From positions 603,465 through 667,464 of the forward strand of contig JALJCR010000002.1 in the NCBI GenBank assembly GCA_022953095.1: a stretch of DNA of 64,000 nucleotides, in the 5' to 3' direction. Numbering within the stretch: position 1 is the first letter of the stretch; the number at the start of each line of letters is the position of its first letter. The DNA comes from Qipengyuania sp. ABI-127-1. GTDB lineage: Bacteria > Pseudomonadota > Alphaproteobacteria > Sphingomonadales > Sphingomonadaceae. The notes beneath the pieces are model-generated. The model did not search any database. It was not told the origin of the DNA and saw only the letters and a list, made by a program, of their open reading frames with translations. The position numbers were made by a program, and so were the translations under genes. This document shows positions 18,595-25,609 of this stretch, piece after piece.

Positions 18595-19316
18595 TGGTGC
18601 AGGTCCGAGACGAACTTGTATCGATCTCCGCGATAAACAGACCGGGTAAGCTCGACGATATCGCCCTTGGCGTTGCGCGTGACGCGTTCGATTCTGAGAA
18701 CTGCGCTTTGCTCGGCAATCGACAACAGCCCGGCCTCGGTCGGCGTCGCAAGCGAAGCATGAATACTCTGCGTGCCCCCGACGGGTCGGTTCCCGAGAGC
18801 TTCGAATGACCTGTAGAGTGAGCCTTCGATCTGCTCGACCGGAGGCAGGAACGTCTTCGGGACGACTGCATGCTCTATTGCGAGCGGCTCTCCATCGAGC
18901 AACCGCACACGCCCAAGTCGGACCACCTCGCTGTCACGGCCAATGCCGAGGATATTGGCCTCGTCCTCGGTCGGGCGGGCAATCGCCCGCATGATCCAGA
19001 TGGTACCCGGCGTCCCGCCGCGGGCCAAAGCCTCGTCGCTGAAGCTCCCCAGCGCGTCGTTCTTGGTCTCGATGACGCGATTGACAAAGGTTCCTGATCC
19101 CTGCCGACGCGAAAGCAAACCTTCGGAGATCAATTCAGCAATGGCCTTGCGCACGGTAACACGGGATGCGTCGGTCAGGGCGCACAATTCACGTTCGGAC
19201 GGAACAGCCTCACCTTCGCGCCACTCGCCTGCGATGATGTGCTGCTTGAGATTGGCAGCGATCTGAAGATAGAGCGGAGTAGAGCGGGTCCGGCCGGGTG
19301 CAAGGTCAAGCGCCAT
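18591..19316 (-). CDS. GntR/HutC-family transcriptional regulator (NagR-like)
   Basis: This 241-residue regulator has an N-terminal winged helix (PLYLQIAANLKQHI, ASRVTVRKAIAELISEG, RRQGSGTFV) and a C-terminal UTRA ligand-binding domain of the HutC subfamily, which in NagR-type members senses phosphorylated amino sugars. I chose MALDLAPG at 19316; the longer open frame upstream runs inside murQ and has no RBS. It overlaps murQ by 11 nt and probably controls both island operons, acting as a sensor of GlcNAc-6-phosphate or glucosamine-6-phosphate. Confidence 0.87.
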   Translation of the reverse strand: MALDLAPGRTRSTPLYLQIAANLKQHIIAGEWREGEAVPSERELCALTDASRVTVRKAIAELISEGLLSRRQGSGTFVNRVIETKNDALGSFSDEALARGGTPGTIWIMRAIARPTEDEANILGIGRDSEVVRLGRVRLLDGEPLAIEHAVVPKTFLPPVEQIEGSLYRSFEALGNRPVGGTQSIHASLATPTEAGLLSIAEQSAVLRIERVTRNAKGDIVELTRSVYRGDRYKFVSDLHQ

Positions 19317-20214
19317 TGGACACTCCCTCAGATTGTCGCAACAGGAGGGACAAGGCCAACCCGACACTGCCGCCGGACTCGTCAAGTGCCAGCTCAGCTT
19401 GCGGACGCGCAAACCCTGCCGCGATCAGGATGGCCATGGGCAAATCATTTCCCGCGCGTGCCAGCGCCTGCCGGCTCTCCTCGGCAGAAACAGAGGCAAT
19501 CGTTGAGATGATGTCGACTGCACGCTGGCGCAGTTTTTCATTGGAAACTGACATATGCGTCATCAGTCCGAGATGGGTTCGGCCGAGACCGACCATCATG
19601 CCCGTGGAAAGTGTGTTGAGCACAATCTTCTGCGCTGTTCCGGCTTTCATGCGAGTAGAGCCCGCGATGAACTCAGGTCCGGTTTCAGCGCAAAGCGCGA
19701 TTTCCGCAAGGGCAAGCAAAGGCGTTTGGGGCTGGTTGGCGATCCCGATGGTCAGTCCGCCTTGCGCGCGCGCATGCTCGATCGCGGCGCATGTGTATGG
19801 TGTTCTGCCGCTGGCTGCGACGCCGATCACCACATCATGCGGAGTGATCTCACAATCCGAAATCTCATTGATTGCCAATGCAGCATCGTCCTCCGCAGCC
19901 TCTGAGCTTTCCACCAGTGCGCTCTCCCCGCCGGCGAGCAGGAATTTCAGGCGCTTCATCGGCCAGCCATAGGTCGGTGCGAGCTCGACTCCGTCCTGAA
20001 CCGCTATGCGTCCAGATGTGCCGGCTCCTACCAATATAATACGACCGCCCTGCTTCAGGCGCGGCACTGCTTCGGCCACCGTCTCCGCAATCAGCGGTGC
20101 AAGAGCTTCGGTCGACTGCGCCGCCTCCACCTGTCCGGCAAGCATTTGCGCTATGTCGCCGTTGATCTGCTCAGGCAAACTGACGCCGGAGTTGCGTTGT
20201 ACGGGTCTCGTCAT
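19306..20214 (-). CDS. murQ: N-acetylmuramic acid 6-phosphate etherase
   Basis: MurQ cleaves the lactyl ether of MurNAc-6-phosphate to give GlcNAc-6-phosphate and D-lactate. The 302-residue protein has the SIS-fold signature GAGTSGRIAVQDGVELAPTY, VIGVAASGRTPYT and PEFIAGSTRMKAGTAQKIVL, all typical of MurQ. It is the first gene of an eight-gene operon whose members nearly all overlap by 4-11 nt. Its two products feed directly into nagA and the D-lactate dehydrogenase of the same operon. Confidence 0.95.
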   Translation of the reverse strand: MTRPVQRNSGVSLPEQINGDIAQMLAGQVEAAQSTEALAPLIAETVAEAVPRLKQGGRIILVGAGTSGRIAVQDGVELAPTYGWPMKRLKFLLAGGESALVESSEAAEDDAALAINEISDCEITPHDVVIGVAASGRTPYTCAAIEHARAQGGLTIGIANQPQTPLLALAEIALCAETGPEFIAGSTRMKAGTAQKIVLNTLSTGMMVGLGRTHLGLMTHMSVSNEKLRQRAVDIISTIASVSAEESRQALARAGNDLPMAILIAAGFARPQAELALDESGGSVGLALSLLLRQSEGVSNGA

Positions 20215-20587
20215 GCCACCATTCTAGCGCAAACCCCTGCCATGGCAATACCTGTATTATATTGGTAATATTTTTGCTGGCCTGGCTTTCTTGATGTTTC
20301 ATGTCTCACGCCGATCGGCTCGATTGCAATGTGAGAGCCGGAGAGGCGCGACCAGAATGCTTCGCTATTTCCCGCGGTGTCTCTGGCTGCAGGACTTCTA
20401 CTTATGTGCTTGGGTATGGAGTTGCTAACACGGGTCCAGCGCACCTGAGGCTTGAAAGCGCACCAACAAGAGACCGTCGTTTCAATGCTCTACGGAATTA
20501 GTGGGATCGAGGATAGCGCCACAATTGCGTCGTGGATGATCTCACTGCCCGCCTTCAGCCTGTCGTTAAGCCCAGCACAACCCGTCC
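20215..20587. other. Intergenic stretch upstream of murQ, with probable operon promoter
   Basis: No convincing gene is present in these 373 bases. The part nearest murQ is AT-rich; on the minus strand it contains a TATTA-CCAATA-TAATA inverted repeat (20258-20273), a reasonable place for a promoter and regulator site. The remainder leads into the decayed end of the integrase and probably marks material lost with its catalytic domain. Confidence 0.4.
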
Positions 20588-21914
20588 AGGGGGGAGACTG
20601 AAAATCGCCTGCCCCCGTTCCTTGGTGTACGCGTCTCGGGCCTCTTGCTCGTCTTTCGTTTCAGGAGTGATGAACTTCGCGACGCATACTTCGAGCACGC
20701 CAGGAACGACCGAGCGAAGATGTTGGTGTATGCGCGCGAAGTTCTGCCAGTGCTAGTTGCTTGTATTAACTCTGAGGCCAATCTGATCGGCGCTGAGTTC
20801 CCCGCTTTCGACCCGCTGGAGTGCACGTTCCCCGATCATCTCGAAGGTCGTGTCCGGTTCTCTATCCTTCGGCGACTTTCCCATGGTCGTCGGTAGGAGT
20901 CCGAACCACCGGTCGAGAGAAGTCGCGTGCTCCATAGTGACCTGAGAGAACGGCGTGCCCTTGGGCATTGCCTTCTCTAGTAAAGACCGCCACCCAGCGG
21001 ATGTCGCGCAGGGTCGAGTCCTGCACCATCTCGCGCTGATGCTTGTCATCCTCGCGATGCGCCAGACCGCCGAACTTTTCGCTGATAAACACCTCGGCGA
21101 ATCTGGTCGGCGCCATTGCAGCATACCGCCGCTGCTCTGCAGTGAGCGGCGACGCCAAGAGGGGCGACGCGCCGGGAAACTGGCTAGCGGGCCGGGTCGC
21201 GCCTTCGGGCGGCATGACCGCCTTCACGAACGAAGTCGCAAGGGATGCGAGCTTGGCGAGACCGTCGAAATCGGCATTTTCCTTCACACGTCGGGCTGCC
21301 TCGGCGCGCGCCCGGGCGATCACATCCACTGCAACCGGTATGCTGACCGCGTTGCTGGGAGCGCCAGCCTGCTCGAGACGCGCCTGCGCGGTCAGCCGAA
21401 GCGATTCCGGCAGGTCTTGGTGATCGCGAAGCAGATCCAGCACACGACATTGCATGTCGTGGTCGAATTCGGAGAAATGCTTTTCGACGAAGTCCCAGTC
21501 GCGGGGAACGCCGAGCCCTTCGTCGGCAATTCCTTTCCAGAGCGACTGGAACATCGCCAGATCGTCATCGCGGTTGGAAACCTTGCTCCAGACCGAGTGC
21601 GCCTTCCAGGCGGCCTCGAGATGGACGAGCTCGTTGCGGTAGCTGCGCACTTCTTCGACGAAGATCGTGCTTATGGACTGCTCGTCCAATCCTAACTGCG
21701 CGACGTTATCCCGGAAACTCATCCTCAATCTCTCACTGTAAGCGGTCATCGCCGCAGCACGTCTGCGGGCGCTGTCCAGCTCCTTGGTGAAGAGGCTGAA
21801 CTCCAAGCTTATGAGTCGAGACTCCGAAAAATCCAAACAGGTGAGTGAAATGGTCCGACGCCACCAGTAGACAGCGCCGCGGCGTTTGAGGTTCTGAACG
21901 GGTGATCGGGGCAT
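20588..21914 (-). pseudogene. Decayed tyrosine recombinase (phage-type integrase) of the island
   Basis: The frame begins MPRSPVQNLKRRG and has the N-terminal domain seen on many alphaproteobacterial integrases. A frameshift near 20990 (an extra base after RWVA) moves translation to SLLEKAMPKGTPFSQVTMEH, the core-binding domain, which ends LPTTMGKSPKD. An in-frame TAG lies at 20753-20755. Translation beyond it still looks integrase-like (RIHQHLR, then EARDAYTKERGQAIFSLPP), but the catalytic R-H-R-Y domain is absent. The gene reads away from tRNA-Gln, 136 bp from it, as expected for an integrase beside its attachment site. It cannot be functional. Confidence 0.75.
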
Positions 21915-22049
21915 ATGGGGCAAGCCTTTTTCGGCCTGCTGTCACCCCTGCCTTGGGACAGCTGGTTGGGACAGTTGCTGGGGACAACTGTGAATTCGCA
22001 TTTGGGAAAAGCACGGATTTCCGTGCCTTTCGGCTGGTTTTGAGGTTAA

Positions 22050-22068
22050 CTGGCTGGGGTGGCAGGGA
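22050..22068. repeat. Proximal attachment-site copy at the tRNA-Gln 3' end
   Basis: This is the same 19-bp sequence as at 4911-4929; it overlaps the last 18 bases of tRNA-Gln including CCA. The tRNA remains complete on this side, the usual outcome of tRNA-targeted integration. Confidence 0.8.
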
Positions 22069-22125
22069 TCGAACCTGCGAATGTCGGTACCAAAAACCGA
22101 TGCCTTACCACTTGGCTACACCCCA
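22051..22125 (-). tRNA. tRNA-Gln (UUG anticodon)
   Basis: Read on the minus strand, the acceptor TGGGGTG pairs with CACCCCA, the anticodon loop is TTTTGGT giving anticodon TTG, the T-arm is GCAGG-TTCGATC-CCTGC, and the gene encodes CCA. It lies 14 bp downstream of the GPH transporter gene on the same strand and serves as the insertion site of the island. Confidence 0.95.
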
Positions 22126-22139
22126 GCAGGTGCGCGCCC

Positions 22140-23549
22140 CTATAGCGTGTCCGGCGCGGAAGGGAAGGGGGTGGGCTCGGATTGCATGCGTCGTTCGGCA
22201 AGCTCACCTTCGAATCGTGCAATCGTCCGCCGGTCGAGCTTGTAGAAGAACATCGCAACGCCCGCGGGAATGATGATCGCGGCGGGCACTATCGCGAAGG
22301 CGAGGTCGATACCGAACTTCGCCGAATCGGTCTGCACAACCCCCGTCTCGAACCCGGTCAGCGCGAACAGCATACCCGGCAACGCCGCCCCGACTGCCAC
22401 GCCGGTCTTGATCGCGAAAACCGCGCCGGACACGGCGAGGCCGGTCATCTGGCGACCCGTCGACCAGTCGAGATATTCGGCAATGTCGGTGAACATCGAA
22501 TAAGCGAGCATCATCATCATGCCGAGGCCTACACCGACGAACACTTGCGCGATCGTTTGCGGCCAGATCGCGTCGAGCGGCATCAGATGGAAGATCGCAA
22601 TCGCAGCGACTTCGAGCGCGCCGGCGAAGATCAGCAGACGGGCCTTGTCGAACCGGCGCGCCATCGAGGCCGCGAAAACGACTCCGACCAACTGGCCCAC
22701 TGCGAAGGCTGTGTAGAAGAGGCCGATCCTGTCGAGAAACAGGAAGATCGGCGTGCCATCGTCGCCCGCCACATAGCGGAACCAGAACAGTGCACTGCTC
22801 GCGCGCGAGGCGAGGGCTACCGGGGTCAGCATTGCAGCGACGGCAACGGCTATCCAGGCTGGCGTGCGGACGAGCAATCTCACATCGTCGCGAATGCGCC
22901 CATTGGTCCGGGCCGGTGGAATTCTCTCTCTGCTCGAGGCGAATGCGATCAGCAGCGAGAGTGATCCGGCGCCGGCGATAAGGAACATCGTCAGCATGAT
23001 TCCGCGCCGCTCGTCTCCCGCGCCCAACTCACGTACCAGCGTTGTCGCGATAACCGCCACCGCCACCACGGCCAAAGCGGAGAAAACCATGCGGTAGGCG
23101 GCGAAGGACGAGCGTGTATCGGCGTTGGGCGACACCACCCCCATCAGCGCCGAATAAGGCACATTGGTCGCGGTGAATGCGACCATCGTCAGCGTATAGG
23201 TCACATAAGCCCATACGAGCATTCCATTTTTCGACATGTCGGGTGCCGCGAAGATCGCCGCGCCGAACAGGCCGAACGGAACCGCGCCCCACAGCAGATA
23301 GGGGCGATAGCGACCCCAGCGGCTGCGCGTCCGGTCCCCGATCGCGCCCATTACCGGGTCGGTTATGGCATCGAAGAACTTCGTCAGCAGCAGCATGAGG
23401 CCCATCGCCGCCGGGCCAACACCGCCCAGCTCCACGAAAAAGTAGAGCAGGTAGATGTTGAAGAAGTTGATGTAGAAGGACGATGCGAGATCGCCGATCC
23501 CGTACCCGATCTTCTCCAGTCGCCCGGCGGCGGGGATCGGCTTACTCAC
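22140..23549 (-). CDS. GPH-family (glycoside-pentoside-hexuronide) sugar/cation symporter, MFS
   Basis: This 469-residue inner-membrane carrier has twelve predicted helices. The start KIGYGIGDLASSFYINFFNI, the motif LTKFFDAITDPVMGAIGDRT and SRWGRYRPYLLWGAVPFG are hallmarks of the GPH family of MFS transporters (MelB-like), which import glycosides with sodium or protons. The substrate is not apparent. It lies just outside the island, immediately upstream of tRNA-Gln, and may be transcribed with it. Confidence 0.9.
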   Translation of the reverse strand: MSKPIPAAGRLEKIGYGIGDLASSFYINFFNIYLLYFFVELGGVGPAAMGLMLLLTKFFDAITDPVMGAIGDRTRSRWGRYRPYLLWGAVPFGLFGAAIFAAPDMSKNGMLVWAYVTYTLTMVAFTATNVPYSALMGVVSPNADTRSSFAAYRMVFSALAVVAVAVIATTLVRELGAGDERRGIMLTMFLIAGAGSLSLLIAFASSRERIPPARTNGRIRDDVRLLVRTPAWIAVAVAAMLTPVALASRASSALFWFRYVAGDDGTPIFLFLDRIGLFYTAFAVGQLVGVVFAASMARRFDKARLLIFAGALEVAAIAIFHLMPLDAIWPQTIAQVFVGVGLGMMMMLAYSMFTDIAEYLDWSTGRQMTGLAVSGAVFAIKTGVAVGAALPGMLFALTGFETGVVQTDSAKFGIDLAFAIVPAAIIIPAGVAMFFYKLDRRTIARFEGELAERRMQSEPTPFPSAPDTL

Positions 23550-23618
23550 AATTCGGTTCTCCCATGAAACCTATTGGGAGGTCATGGAAGGCGCGAAGTC
23601 AAGCCCGCGGCGGTGCGA

Positions 23619-24470
23619 TCAATATCGCTTGCCTTCGAAATCTGCGGCCGAGTGGCGTTCGCGTAGCTGTTCGTCATCCTCGCCCCAGACTTTGTTGACG
23701 ATGCGTCCGCGCCGCACTGCCGGGCGCTCGGCGATCTGTCTCACCCAGCGTTCCACATGCGTGTATTCTTGGATGGAAAGGAAGGTCTTCGCTTCACCAT
23801 AAATCTCGCCGAAAACGAAGGGAGCGATCCAGGGATAGGCGGCGATATCGGCAATCGTGTAGTCCTTCCCGCCGAGGAATTCGCTGTCCGCCAGGCGCTC
23901 GTCGGCAACGTCGAACAGGCGCTTGGTTTCCATCGCATAGCGGTTGATCGGATATTCGTATTTCTCCGGGGCATAGGCGTAGAAATGGCCGAAGCCGCCG
24001 CCGATGAAGGGCGCGCTGCCGACCTGCCAGAACAGCCAGCTCAGCACTTCCGCGCGGCTGCGGTCGGTGGGTAGGAAAGCGCCGAATCTTTCGGCCAGAT
24101 GCATCAGGATCGCACCGCTTTCGAACACGCGCACGGGCTCGCTGCCGCTGCGGTCGAGCAGGGCGGGGATCTTCGAATTGGGATTGAGGCCGACGAAGCC
24201 CGAACCGAACTGGTCGCCATCGCCGATATCGATCGTCCAGGCATCGTATTCCGCGCCCCCATGGCCCGCCTCGAGCAATTCCTCGAACATGATCGTCGCC
24301 TTCACCCCATTGGGCGTGGCGAGCGAATAGAGCTGGAAATCGTGCTGACCGACAGGCAGCTCTTTTTCCTCGCGCGCACCGGAAGTGGGGCGGTTTATGC
24401 TGGCGAAGCGGCCACCGTTCTCGGCATCGTGATTCCAGACTTCGGGCGGGGTGTAGGTAGGGTCGGCCAA
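23619..24470 (-). CDS. yghU: YghU-type glutathione S-transferase / disulfide-bond oxidoreductase
   Basis: This 283-residue protein matches the Nu-class GST YghU. It has the N-terminal extension with TYTPPEVW and ENGGRFASINRPT, the thioredoxin-like domain (FQLYSLATPNGVKATIMFEEL, NPNSKIPALLDR, RVFESGAILMHLAERFG) and an all-helical C-terminal domain (GGKDYTIADIAAYPWI). Such enzymes reduce disulfide bonds with glutathione and show peroxidase activity. It is a single gene facing the topoisomerase gene across a short divergent region. Confidence 0.92.
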   Translation of the reverse strand: MADPTYTPPEVWNHDAENGGRFASINRPTSGAREEKELPVGQHDFQLYSLATPNGVKATIMFEELLEAGHGGAEYDAWTIDIGDGDQFGSGFVGLNPNSKIPALLDRSGSEPVRVFESGAILMHLAERFGAFLPTDRSRAEVLSWLFWQVGSAPFIGGGFGHFYAYAPEKYEYPINRYAMETKRLFDVADERLADSEFLGGKDYTIADIAAYPWIAPFVFGEIYGEAKTFLSIQEYTHVERWVRQIAERPAVRRGRIVNKVWGEDDEQLRERHSAADFEGKRY

Positions 24471-24564
24471 ACTCGTTCTCCTTTGGGCGGGATGGCTAGT
24501 TCACCCCGCCATTCGTCACAAGGTGGGGAACCGTGACAGCCATCCTACGGTTGTTCCCTACGCT

Positions 24565-25566
24565 ATGACGAAGCTCATCTATGTCGACGACGATCTGCCC
24601 GGTATCACCCGGAAAGGGGCGGGTAAGGGATGGGCCTATTACGATGCCGAAGGTCGGCTGATTACCGATCCGCAGGAGAAGAAACGGCTCAATGCGATTG
24701 CGCTGCCCCCGGCCTATCGCGACGCCTGGTTTTGTCCGGCACCCAACGGCCATATCCTGGCGACCGGCGTGGATGCCAAGGGGCGCAAGCAATATCACTA
24801 TCACCCCGATTTCCGCGCGGCGCGAGAGGGCGAGAAGTTCGATAGCTGTGTGACCTTCGGAAGCTTGCTGCCGCTGGTGCGCAAGCGGGTGGAAGACGAT
24901 CTGCGGGGGCGCAAGCTCACTCGCGAGCGGGCGGTCGCCAGCGTTGTCCGCTTGCTCGATCTCGGCGCGGTGCGGGTCGGGAACGAGGGATATGCGCAGC
25001 GCAACCGCAGCTTCGGGGCAACCACCCTGCGGAAGCGCCATGCGGAGCTAACTGGCAAGACGCTGCGGCTGCGCTACAAGGGGAAGGGCGGCAAACTGCG
25101 TGAAGTAACCCTGTCGGATGGCAGTTTGACGCGGCTGGTACGCAAGATGCAGGATTTGCCCGGCCAGAACCTGTTCAAATATGTGGACGAGGACGGCGAT
25201 GTCCAGGCGGTCGGTTCTTCCGACGTCAACGAATACCTTGCCGAAACCATGGGCGAACGATTTACGGCCAAGAATTTCCGCACATGGCATGGCAGCGTGA
25301 TGGCGTTTCAGTGTCTGCTCGAAGGCGCGGGAGAGTTGCCGATCAAGGCGCTGCTCGATTGCGTCGCGGACAGGCTCGGCAATACCCCCGCCGTCACCCG
25401 CAAGAGCTATATCCATCCAGCCGTGATCGATCTGGTCGAACGGCAGGAAGAATGGCGCACGAAAACGCGCCTTCCGCGCGCGACCAAATGGCTCACCAGG
25501 GAAGAACGCGGCTTGATCGAACTGCTGCAGGAAAGCCCGGCCGCAGCGGACCTGCTCGCGGCCTAG
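24565..25566 (+). CDS. DNA topoisomerase IB
   Basis: This 333-residue protein relaxes supercoils through a 3'-phosphotyrosyl intermediate. It shows the bacterial/poxviral type IB pattern: an N-terminal domain with GITRKGAGKGWAYYD and LPPAYRDAWFCP, then RVGNEGYAQRNRSFGATTL with a catalytic arginine, LRYKGKGGK, FRTWHGSV, and the nucleophile tyrosine in TRKSYIHP at about residue 282. I place the start at MTKLIYVDD; the frame stays open 14 codons further to a GTG, but those residues look non-conserved. Confidence 0.92.
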   Translation: MTKLIYVDDDLPGITRKGAGKGWAYYDAEGRLITDPQEKKRLNAIALPPAYRDAWFCPAPNGHILATGVDAKGRKQYHYHPDFRAAREGEKFDSCVTFGSLLPLVRKRVEDDLRGRKLTRERAVASVVRLLDLGAVRVGNEGYAQRNRSFGATTLRKRHAELTGKTLRLRYKGKGGKLREVTLSDGSLTRLVRKMQDLPGQNLFKYVDEDGDVQAVGSSDVNEYLAETMGERFTAKNFRTWHGSVMAFQCLLEGAGELPIKALLDCVADRLGNTPAVTRKSYIHPAVIDLVERQEEWRTKTRLPRATKWLTREERGLIELLQESPAAADLLAA

Positions 25567-25583
25567 CTCGCAGCTTGCATCTA

Positions 25584-25600
25584 GTATCCTTTAGGGATAC
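25584..25600. promoter_or_regulatory. Perfect palindrome ahead of the HTH-NAD synthase gene
   Basis: GTATCCTTTAGGGATAC is a perfect 6-bp inverted repeat with a 5-bp centre, ending 9 bp before the ATG at 25610. The half-site TATCC/GGATA is the same as in the E. coli HipB operator, though spacing differs. It is a likely operator, possibly bound by the helix-turn-helix segment encoded just downstream. Confidence 0.5.
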
Positions 25601-25609
25601 CGAGCCTTC

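Noticed and set aside
24523..24565. Longer start for topoisomerase IB at a GTG
   Set aside because: The extra 14 residues have no resemblance to the family, and MTKLIYVDD matches the expected N-terminus.
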